A DNA stretch of 28,430 nt from Russula earlei (lineage: Eukaryota > Basidiomycota > Agaricomycetes > Russulales > Russulaceae). Positions 18,794 to 27,681 of this stretch are shown one piece after another (position 1 is the first letter of the stretch; every line of letters starts with the position of its first letter). Location of the stretch: NCBI GenBank assembly GCA_025769875.1, contig JAGFNK010000642.1, forward strand, positions 1 through 28,430, in the 5' to 3' direction. The notes beneath the pieces are model-generated. The model was given only the letters and a program-made list of their open reading frames with translations, had not been told where the DNA came from and did no database searches. Both the position numbers and the translations under genes were made by a program.

Positions 18794-20617
18794 GCTGTTG
18801 TATCATAAGATTTGAAAACTGGTTTTCTAGGTTATCCAGGCCTTCATCTGACTGACGTGATTCTGTAAGGTCGGGGTTATTGGAAGACATAGTACGGAGT
18901 TTGGTGGGTTGTTGTAGGTGAAACATGGTGATGGCATCTTGAGCATTTTTAAGATTAGAGAGGGGTTCCCACGTGTCTTCTGCTGCAGAATATCCTTTCC
19001 ACCGGACCCTGTATTGGTGTCGGTTCCTATGGGTCTGTTGAGCAGTGATCTTCTCGACTTCGTATTCTCCTGATAAGAGATCAGGTGGTGGTTCGGGGAA
19101 GTTTGGTCCATGTTCGGCTGTTTCTGTGACTGGAGATAGGAGGGAGGCATGAAACACATTGTGGATGCTCCATTGGGGAGGAAGCCGAAGTTGGTAAGCG
19201 ACATGGGAGATTCTTTTGGTGATGATAAAAGGGCCAAACCGTTTAGGACGGAACTTCTGAAACTGATGGGGGGTTTTTAGGTTAGTGCCTTCTAACCAAA
19301 CTTTCTGTCCTTCAAAACCCTTGAACTTAGTTTCTTTGACCCAGTTGTTTTGTGTCCTCCTCATTGCTTCTTGTGCTGCTTCCCTCATATCTTTTAGTGC
19401 CTGAAGTTGTTCTTGGATTCCAGGAAATTTGGATTTAAGTTGGGTGCCGAGTCCTTGGGGATTGAAGCCTATGAGAAGTTCGTATGGGGTTCTCTTGGTG
19501 GTGGTGGATTTGTGGGCATTAAAGTGATATTGGGCTATGGGGAGCCAGTGTGCCCATTCTCCTTGTTTCTCCCCTGTGTAGATGCATAAGTACATTTCTA
19601 GGGTCTGATTGGTCCTTTCTGATTGTCCATCAGTTTGGGGGTGGTAGGCGGTACTTAGATTTTGGTTAATTCAGAGGATTCGGGAAACTTCTTGAAACAG
19701 ATTGGAGGTGAAGCAGGAGTCGCGATCCGAGATAATTTTGGAGGGAACTCCAGTCCACGGGAAGGCGTAACGTAAGAACAATTTAGCCATTTGTAGGGTT
19801 CCCATGTCTTTACGGCAGGGTATGAATATGGCCACCTTGGTGGAATCGTGGTCAGTGATGGTCATGATGGCGTTATTTCCTTCCGATGGTGGGAGGTCAA
19901 CGATCCAATCAATGGCAATAGTTTGGAAGGGTTTTTGAAATTCTGGGGGAATGGGATAAACTGGGGGGTGAGTTGGATGCGTGGACGACTTGTTAGTTTG
20001 GCAGGTGGCGCAGCCTCGAATGTAGTCCCTGATGAAGTAGGCCATTTTCAGCCACCAGAAGGATTCTTGGATCGAATATAAGGTTCGGGCATTTCCTGTG
20101 TGTCCCCCAAGTATACTGTCATGATAAGTATGCAAGATTTTTCACAAGAGGGGTTCCTGATATGGTACCACCAACTTCCCATCTTTGAATAGTGCATCTT
20201 CTTCTTCTAGAAGGCCATGTTTGACCTTCCACATGAGGAGGTCTGACTTTCTTTTCCTTTGTTTGGCTAATACTTGCTCATAGAGGTCCTCAGTGTGAAG
20301 CGTGCGAATAAAGAGTTTGTCGGGTAGTGCTGTGATGTTCTGGTTGTCTTCTGACCCATCATTGTGGTCAGGTCGTTGTGAGAGGGCGTCTGCGCAATTG
20401 GAGATTCCGGGTTTGTGGTGGATTTCAAAGTGGTAATCTGCGAGTGTTGAAATGTATCCGGCAATTCTTCGGTTGATTTTGTGAGGGAGTCGGTAGTGAG
20501 CCAGATTAGCGTGATCAGTGAAGATCTTGACGGGGTGTTTGGTTCCGACTAATAGGTACCGCCAGTGTTGGAGTGCGAGGATCAGAGCTAGGAACTCTCT
20601 ATCCCAGACTGGGTAGT
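18789..20617 (-). mobile_element. Gypsy2 pol segment (host of the other insertions)
   Basis: Minus-strand Gypsy sequence bounded on the left by Gypsy1 (GGTAC duplication at 18789-18793) and on the right by the start of the Gypsy3 LTR at 20618. Its continuation is 10428-10449 and then 4019-5513. The upstream part (gag, protease, RT) must lie beyond Gypsy3, outside the window. Confidence 0.88.
18789..20617 (-). pseudogene. Gypsy2 Pol: RNase H end, integrase and chromodomain
   Basis: A single frame read leftward. The RNase H part starts NYPVWDREFLALILALQHW and contains KIFTDHANL and CADALSQRPDH. Integrase: HHCC (TYHDSILGGHTGNA, CATCQTNK), DDE core with IAIDWIVDLPPSEG, KIISDRDSCFTS and QTDGQSERTNQTLE, and C-terminal KRFGPFIITKRISHVAYQLR then NVFHASLLSP. 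Chromodomain: EYEVEKITAQQ then YRVRWKGYSAAEDTWEPLSN. All catalytic residues are present. Only two in-frame stops occur, TGA after 'QEPLL' (20139-20141) and TGA after 'SRIL' (near 19672), each consistent with CGA to TGA. The last codons before 18783 are Gypsy1 LTR. This is the best-preserved Pol in the window. Confidence 0.93.
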
Positions 20618-20881
20618 TGTTACGAACCAAGGCCAGGTCCTGGCTGTAGATTGTCCTATTTCACTCAAGAGGGACCTCTCTCACTTTGCATTGCTGACTC
20701 CCTTCCATTTTCTGGGCTATCCCTCCTGCGGTACAAGATATCGCTATTGCAAAGGCACTATAACACGACCAGGCACCCGTTTCCTAATCGGGTAATCATC
20801 GCGTGGCAGCCACATGGCCACCCAGCCACCAAGGACCTGAAACAGCAGCACAAACTCTTAGAAACTATTGCATAAATCATC

Positions 20882-20982
20882 TGATGTCATCAAGGCTCCA
20901 ATGACATCATGGCTGACTGAGCGACTCCACAGTGACCTCATAGGCTCACTAAGCACTCCACAGTGACATCATAATGATGTCA
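20882..20982 (+). promoter_or_regulatory. Cluster of five CRE/ATF-like sites in Gypsy3 U3
   Basis: TGATGTCA at 20882 and 20975, TGACATCA at 20902 and 20964, TGACCTCA at 20933. The first two types are the two single-deamination products of the palindrome TGACGTCA bound by ATF/CREB-type bZIP factors. Part lies in a repeated ACTCCACAGTGAC unit. Function as an upstream activating cluster is inferred. Confidence 0.45.
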
Positions 20983-21118
20983 TCACTCCACAATGATCAG
21001 TAATGTGCTCAGTAAGCCTGAAACTTGACACAAGCAAGTTTATGCCTCTGTAGTCCTATTGGATGGTACCAAAGAGTCTAGAATAGTCCCAGTTCTTTGT
21101 AAGCGACCCTGTACACTG

Positions 21119-21126
21119 TATATAAG
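21119..21126 (+). promoter_or_regulatory. TATA box of Gypsy3
   Basis: TATATAAG, about 500 bp into the LTR and downstream of the CRE-like cluster. Transcription would start some tens of bases downstream, past the two ATGs at 21132 and 21139. Confidence 0.6.
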
Positions 21127-21430
21127 CCCCAATGAAGCATGGCAGTCGTCAGACTGTCCATTTGTGATACTCTCATACTCCTGGGTACTCCCCTGTGACC
21201 GCTCAGTTTAAAGACTTCCCTCGCCTCCAAGGTACTCTTCAACGACTGCCTTGTCTAAAGCCCCTTCGCTGCACTGGCCTCCAGTCTTCGCCTCTGCCTC
21301 TTGCAACACCTACCAGTCCCCATCTGGTACCTCCTTGTCGTTTGGCTCGTCCTCCTGTTCAACGCCGCCGTCGCCGCGTACCATCTGTTCCGACCTTTGC
21401 CCACCTGCTCCTGAGTCCTTAGTGATCAGC

Positions 21431-22416
21431 AGTACGTGTCTTGACATCTGGACAGTCTCTCATCATCCCTGTATTGACCAGCCAACGCTCAAGTGTCCAC
21501 TCCTAACTCCCCCACTTTGGTTAACACCTCCTTGCGCCTCCCTTCTCCTCTGCAACCTACCCCACACACCGCCCTTCGCATCCTCACTGAAGACATCGAC
21601 CCGCTCGACGCATCCTCACCCCTCAGCCTCTTGTACTCCCCAACGGCTCCCCCATCGTCTCCCACCATCGCCCAGCCTATTCCAGGTGACTTTGTCCCTG
21701 TCGGCACTCCCCCTCCTGCGCAGAATGAGCAACAGCAAGCGGACCGACCTCCCTTGCCTGAAGGCTTCCTTGACCGTCCCCCTTGCACAGCATTTCACTT
21801 CCATCCGCACCAGTACTTCGTCCTCCCTACCACCAATCGTCACCAGGAGCAGTGGCGTCCCCTCCACGACTTGAATCATCAAGACTACCTTGGACGCATC
21901 CCTACCTCAGACCAACTTGCTCGTCGAGCGTTCACAGATACCTTCACCACAGCCTTTCGTGCACGCATCGTCCACACTTTTGCGGTAGAACCCTCCAACA
22001 CTGCCCTTGCCACCCAGTACAATCTCACCCCCTTTGGCATCTGTTCCAACGTCGGGATATACGCCCCAGACGCTGACTTTCCCCTTGGATGCATCGCATA
22101 CATTTTTAACACCTCGTTATTTAGGAAACTACTTACCTTGCCTGCTATTTACCACCCTGCTTACGAGGGCTCGTTTTGCTTATCTATCATACACGACTTC
22201 TTGGACGGACGTCTTGCTTTCGCATACGGCTACTTACACTTCGAGGAGAACAGTAACCGCGTGTCCCTACGTCACTATTCGACTTATACAGTCGACACCA
22301 TCCACTTTAACCCCCAGCTACTTCGCTTTTGCTTTACGCCTTGTATTCCCCCTAACCCTCTCGAAATAATTGAGAGGTACCAGCTCGAAACCATAGATCT
22401 TGCGCACGGTTCTTAA
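21431..22416 (+). CDS. Gypsy3 leader ORF-A, 307 residues, unknown function
   Basis: If intron 1 is removed the product begins MSTPNSPTLVN, resembling the N-termini of the post-pol ORFs of Gypsy1 and Gypsy2 in composition. Without splicing the frame (open from 21478) has no ATG at all. Residues about 1-95 are Pro/Ser/Thr-rich. Residues about 96-307 look folded, with many aromatic residues (PPCTAFHFHPHQYF; YEGSFCLSIIHDFLDGRLAF), ending TIDLAHGS. No domain recognised, no CCHC and no signal peptide. The frame is free of stops, unlike the gag-pol downstream. The TAA at 22414 is 3 bases before the intron 2 donor. It could be an accessory or Gag-like protein; I cannot tell. Confidence 0.55.
21432..21493 (+). 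other. Proposed intron 1 of the Gypsy3 leader (62 nt)
   Basis: Donor GTACGT, acceptor CTCAAG, with a branch-like TTGAC whose A is about 15 nt from the acceptor. The length is typical of fungal introns. Removal joins ...TCAGCA to TGTCCACTCC, creating an ATG (A from 21431, TG from 21494) at the head of leader ORF-A. Predicted from sequence only. Confidence 0.5.
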
Positions 22417-22417
22417 A

Positions 22418-23987
22418 AGTAAGAACCATCCTTGTAACGCTTCAATAAAAGATCAAATAAACATTTCTTCTTTGCCTTAACTAAAGTGCCTCGAGAATAC
22501 GCCTTAGAAGAAGACGAAGAAGAAGACGCTATTACCAGACACGTCTTAAGCCTAAATCATTATCGAACTTGGACCTCTGTCGCATTCCCTGTCACCACTT
22601 TAACTAACTTACACAACGTACTGGAAATTGAACCACCTCACGAGGACTTTCCCCACCTTATTGTTAAAGAATTCCTTGGAGTCTTGCCTTTTGGACAACT
22701 CTTAAGCCACGACGAACACGCACTATATCTTGAAACCCTTAGTCGACTTCTACCTCCAGCACAACAACAACTATTATATTGGCACCTTGCTCACGCAAAG
22801 AACATCCAAGGACAGCCAGTTGACTACCAATCTTTACGCACCAGTGAATTAAACCTCTGGACCAGAGTTATTCAACCACGCCACCACATTATTATCCACT
22901 CCTTGAGAACAGGATACCGCTTATTCTACTTAGCTTGGACATACATCAGCTACTATCATCTCACTGTCCAGTTCTACCACCTACGCCTCAACAGAATACA
23001 AAAGGAAAACCAATCTTACGTCCAGCTTGCTGTTGTACCAGGAATACACAACACCTTTGATTGGGAGACTAACTCTTGGCTATACGACGCAGATTACAAT
23101 CAACCTTGGGCAATTACCAGCCCAGACACCTCATATACTGGTCCCCCTGCGTACTATTCTGTCCCAGCAATCCTAGAAGCCTCAAGTCTCGCCCCTCGAC
23201 CCCTCACACCAATTCAAACCACTGTCCCAACTAGCCAAGAATGTTGGTCTGCCAGCACAGAAGATACTGAGTCAAATCTGTGGACAGCAAGGTGTAACTG
23301 CAAAACAGAGTATTGCACGTGCAACTTTCGACCAGACACACCTCCTACTCCTGACAGAATTACCTTGTGGACGCCAGGCGATTACCACCTCCCCATTCGA
23401 TAAATCTGGCTCCTCGACACAGGAGACGCGCGTCATCCCAACGACCCCCTGAGAGAGAAGCAATTCCCAATGCAAGAGGATTTCTTGTTGAAAGACCATT
23501 ACCTCCTACCCCTCCTGACACCTACGTACCCTTGTTTACCAATCGTATTCCTACCCCTGTTATACCTATCCAACCCTTTGCATCACCCCTTGTTGAATCT
23601 CCTGATAGTACCGATCTTAGGAGTACTGATTTACACTGCTACTTACCAGAACAATCCTTCTTAGCATTAAACCTACCTATGCGTTCAAGGAGAGAGTTAA
23701 TTGAATTCAAGAATTATTGTACCCAAGCTTGGCATCAACGACTGATGCACTTTATAGTTTACAAACACCCCACCAAGGAAATAAGTGACTTTGCCATCTC
23801 TCCAGCAGAATTTGAAGGATATCTGTGGAAAACCTGAGTAGTTCTAACACAAAGCAGCATTACTGAAGAATACTCCCGAATCCAATTAAGAAAACATCAA
23901 GGAAGACCCGATACCATTCGACTAAAGCCAGCCTACACCATTACATATCCTTGGAACAACGGCCATTGGACTATAACAGTCGTCTAG
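22418..23987 (+). pseudogene. Gypsy3 leader ORF-B, about 500 residues with one frameshift and one stop, unknown function
   Basis: After removal of intron 2 it begins MPREYALEEDEEEDA. The first 305 codons (to 23403) contain no other Met. Visible: an acidic N-terminus; an aromatic, partly hydrophobic segment near residues 142-167 (GYRLFYLAWTYISYYHL); a cysteine cluster RCNCKTEYCTC near residue 270; and a Pro-rich stretch. The frame changes somewhere in 23358-23403 and continues to 23837, where TGA follows WKT (possibly TGG). It then runs on in the same frame to TAG at 23985-23987, five bases before the gag ATG. No family recognised. Position before gag argues against an envelope protein. Confidence 0.5.
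22419..22486 (+). other. Proposed intron 2 of the Gypsy3 leader (68 nt)
   Basis: Donor GTAAGA, pyrimidine run TTTCTTCTTTGCC, branch-like CTTAAC, acceptor TAAAG. The branch A is only about 6 nt from the acceptor, which is short. Removal joins ...TCTTAAAA to TGCCTCGAG and creates AAAATG at the start of leader ORF-B. The stop of ORF-A and the new start would then read TAA-A-ATG. Confidence 0.5.
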
Positions 23988-23991
23988 ATCT

Positions 23992-25499
23992 ATGAGCACT
24001 AGGAGAGACATCACTGACGAAGAAGAAAATCTAATCCCACTCCTATTTGAAAACCTCAGTTACGACACCCAAGATCACTGTTACCGAGGGAGATTTGCAG
24101 GCACACCTATTATCAACCACGGAAATCTTTCTGACACTTGGTTATACAAAAACGATAATGACGAAGTTACCACCGAACAACTTAAAGCGGCAGCCCCAGG
24201 AGCAGAGAACGTTCAAGACTTCAACCCCTATAACTACACAGGCCTCTTCCTAGACAAACCAGTCAAGTGGAGCCGTTCTAGAAAACATTGGGTTTACTAT
24301 AACAATCGAGAAGTCGATTTCACAGCCAGGACACCTCAAGAAGTTACCGCTATCCTAGGAACTGCTCAAAGCACTCAAAGCACCACTCCAGGACCTTCTA
24401 CTCGGCGTAATACCCAACAACCTACTCCTCATACAACTAGCAACGTACCACAAGCAGTCCCTCGAATGCTCACTCCAACTAGAATCCAATTACAAGGTTC
24501 AGCCCCACCTATTGTTACAGCTACAACAACTCAGAATCCCACCATGTCAAGCAATCCACGCCTTGTCGGAACAGCACCAGAACCCTTTGACGGAAAGGCT
24601 GATAATGCAGAAGCCTTTTGGGCAGCTTTGGCCAATTATTACTACATCAATGGCGACTCTTTACAGATGAAAGCAAGAAAGTTGCCGCTGCACTAACCCA
24701 CTTTAAAGTAGGAACACCCGCCGGAGCATGGGCTAGAGAACAAACCACCAAGGCTATGGCTCGTACTGTAGCAGACTATGGGTCATGGGACGACTTCAAG
24801 AAAGCCTTTGCCGATCACTTCATCCCTGCAGAAGCAGAGTTAGCCTCCGCTAATACCATGCACACCTATTATCAAGGAAAACTACCATTTAATGAATGGT
24901 ATCAGAAATGGTCGCACCACGCGTCATGAGCTACCACCGATGAAAGAACAAAGATGTACGCATTTAGGGAGAACATTAACCCGGCCTTACATCAGAAAAT
25001 ATTGGGAATCACACCGACACCAACTACACTTGCAGCCCTTGTCAAAGCAGCAAGAGAATTCGACAACCTTTTCCACCTATACAACTCCACTGCTTTTCGA
25101 GGAGGACGCTCTGTGCATACTCGAGGATTAAACACTCAAGGATCAGACAATCCCTTGGAAATTAACTTGTATCAAGGAGAACCTAACGAACGACCTTGGG
25201 AATCCAGAAGTGAAAGAAAACCTCTCACAGATGCAGAGAAAGAATTTCGACGCAAGAACAACCTCTGTTATTATTGTGGAAAGAAGAACCATATGGCAAA
25301 CCAATGTAGAGCAAAGAAAGCAGCCCAAGGACGCCAACGACAAGGATCTTGCCCCCAAACAGTCAGAGCTACAACCATCCAAGATGAAAACATCGAACCT
25401 GCACAAGAAGAACCTATTCCTGTTGCATCATTGACAACTTGGAGAGAAACACTTGCGGACTCGATCCTCCACCCAAGATCTGCTCCTATGGATTTTTAA
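23992..25499 (+). pseudogene. Gypsy3 gag with CCHC zinc knuckle
   Basis: First ATG after the leader (TCTATGAGC, start MSTRRDITDEEENLIPLLF). The N-terminal part contains DTWLYKNDNDEV and WSRSRKHWVYYNNREVDF, similar in layout to Gypsy1 Gag. A Thr/Gln/Pro-rich linker leads to the capsid-like core (LVGTAPEPFDGKADNAEAFW), which changes frame near 24660 and continues KKVAAALTHFKVGTPAGAWA, then YGSWDDFKKAFADHF. TGA 24927-24929 follows HHAS; the same frame resumes and reaches a complete knuckle CYYCGKKNHMANQC (25266-25307). A TAA at 25497-25499 follows MDF, and beyond it the protease continues in the same frame, so Gag-Pol was probably one reading frame. Confidence 0.9.
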
Positions 25500-26174
25500 T
25501 TGGACCCCCTTCTGCACCGAGAAGGGACACTGGTCCAAATCAGTACGATACAAAGAGAAATCAATTACCCCAAAGTTTTTACCAAGAATATTCGCTCCCC
25601 ATCCATTGCCTTAAAAGTTACTCTTGTGGGGAAGACAAGCAGCAAAGAAATCGGTGCAAGAGCCCTGCTCGACAGTGGAGCAGAAGGAATGATAATCCAT
25701 GAATGATTTGCACAAAGACATCACCTGCACCTTCGAACTATGACCAAACCCTTGCCAGCACAAAATGTAGACGGAACACAAAATGCCAATGGACTAATAC
25801 GTTTTAGCACCATCCAAAGACTTCGCATTCAAGTGCACACAGGCACCACTCATGACGAACAAGCAGAATTCCTTGTCACTAACATTGGAGACCACGATAT
25901 TATCTTAGGAACAGATTGGCTACGACACCATAACCCAGATATCGATTGGGCAAATGATACAATCACACTAAGGAACTGCCCCCGAACTTGCCTTACGACA
26001 CACCCAAGCATAACCATTGCATCCACATCTGGAACGCGGAATTACCAAATACAAGCACTTACTTTCCCTGAAGAAGAAGAACCTGAGTTTACGGACGTTG
26101 CTGCACTAATCTTCCCAGATACTGAAGGACCATTGAACCCATGTGTTGATGAACAAATCCATGACTGCGTTTAG
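25500..26174 (+). pseudogene. Gypsy3 aspartic protease region
   Basis: In the same frame as the end of gag. Active-site loop GARALLDSGAEGMIIHE (near 25650-25700), then TGA at 25704-25706 where related sequences would have a Trp (TGG to TGA type). It resumes LPAQNVDGTQNANG and the second-half motif DHDIILGTDWLRHHNPDIDW. The frame ends at TAG 26172-26174; the continuing sequence is in another phase. Confidence 0.88.
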
Positions 26175-27200
26175 CCCAATAACAATCAGCATAAGAGCCA
26201 AATCAACCACAGCTACCAAGCTAGCCAATGCAGAAACACCCCCTAAGACATTAGACGAAACTTATCCCTGCCCAATTCTTGAAATGGCGAAAGGTTTTCG
26301 ATGAACAAGCTTCCCAACGCCTTCCTACTCACCAACCATGGGACCATGCAATCAATCTGAAACCAGGGATCGCCCGACGCGATTCTGGTATCTATCGACT
26401 TACTCCTAAAGAACTACAAGCCCTAAAAGAATACCTAAATGAACACTTGAAAAGAGGCACTATCCGACCATCAAAAGCAGCTATTGCCAGTCCATTCTTC
26501 TTTGTAGAAAAGAAAGGTGGAAGTCTACGACCAGTACAAGACTACTGAGCCCTGAACACAGCAACTGATTAAAGACGCCTACCCACTACCTTTGATTCCT
26601 GAATTAATTGACAAACTCCAAGGAGCCCAATACTTTACCAAGTTTGACGTACGATGGGGATACAATAACATCCGTCTAAGAGAGGGCGATGAACACCTCG
26701 CAGGCATTCAAGACACCATTAGGACTCTTCGAACCTTTAATAATGACATTTGGTCTCTGCAACGCCCCAGCCACTTTCCAACGCTTTATGAACACCATCC
26801 TAGCAAAATACATTGCCACTGAACGAGTGGTTGTTTATCTAGATGATATACTAATCATGGCGCAAACCTTGAACGAACTAGACGACTGGACACATAAGGT
26901 CCTAAAAACACTCCAAGACCATGACTTATACTTGAAACCAGAGAAATGTGCTTTCCGACAAACCTCTATTAGTTACCTAGGCATCAATATCTCCCAAGGA
27001 CGAATATCCATGGACCAAGACAAGTTAATAGGCATTACAAAATGGCCTACTCTGACCAATGTTACGGAAGTACAAGCATTTCTAGGATTCTGCAACTTCT
27101 ATCGACGATTTATCCACCAATACTCTCGAATAGCATGGCCCTTGTTTAACTTAACAAAGAAAGAAAACCCCTTCAAGTGGGAAGACGATGAAGAACAAGC
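26175..27200 (+). pseudogene. Gypsy3 reverse transcriptase
   Basis: Begins after several frame changes with KVFDEQASQRLPTHQPWDHA, then GIYRLTPKELQALKEYL, KAAIASPFFFVEKKGGSLR and PVQDY followed by TGA at 26546-26548 (family 'DYR.LN', CGA to TGA). It continues in shifted frames with YFTKFDVRWGYNNIRL and AFKTPLGLFEP, FGLCNAPATFQRFMN, and the intact catalytic box VVVYLDDILIM (near 26835). Thumb signature: YLGINISQGRISMDQDKL. Two frameshifts lie between 26548 and 26700. Confidence 0.93.
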
Positions 27201-27681
27201 ATTTCAGAAACTAATCCAAGCATTCACAACGGCCCCAATCCTCATGTTACCTGACCACACGAAACCCTTTCGACTCATCTGCGATGCAAGTGACTTTGCA
27301 GTCGGTGCAATCTTGGAACAACCCGATGAATTTAATAGATATCACCCAGTAGCCTATTTCTCGAAATCCTTGGACCCCGCACAACGAAATTACATGATCT
27401 ATGATAAAGAACTCCTTGCTATCGTTTTATCCCTCTGGCACTTCCTGACACTACCTTGAAGGCGCTACACACCCCATTGATCTATGGACAGACCACAATA
27501 ACTTGACATACTTCATGACAAAACAGAAACTCAAGAGATGACAAGCCTGATGGGCACTCCTCCTCAGCAATTTTGACTTCACCATCACCCACCACCCAGG
27601 AACTATGAACAAAGCAGACGGTCTGTCCAGGCGGCCAGACTTTAAAGAGGGGATACAAACGAAAATGATGGAAAGGTGCTC
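27201..27681 (+). pseudogene. Gypsy3 RNase H
   Basis: FRLICDASDFAVGAILEQ keeps the catalytic Asp, IYDKELLAIVLSLWHF the Glu. A frameshift near 27452 leads to [15 protein letters not shown] (Asp kept). Two TGA codons follow close together (after KLKR and QA), then HHPGTMNKADGLSRRPDF marks the domain end. Confidence 0.9.

Larger units (their letters stand above)
20618..21526 (+). repeat. Gypsy3 5' LTR (right edge uncertain)
   Basis: The start is well supported. The end is a guess: GGTTAACA at 21519-21526 is the only downstream match near the promoter to the TGTTA...TAACA pattern of this nest. That end would put the first exon, the first proposed intron and the first codons of leader ORF-A inside the LTR. 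No clear primer-binding site follows. No gene is seen in 20618-21118. Confidence 0.45.

Noticed and set aside
21489..21882. Minus-strand frames of 88-99 residues opposite ORF-A
   Set aside because: Gly/Arg-rich complements of the Pro/Ser-rich coding strand with no motif.
22900..22990. Envelope-like membrane segment in leader ORF-B
   Set aside because: The aromatic stretch contains Arg, His and Tyr too often for a clear membrane helix; no signal peptide; it sits before gag, not after pol.
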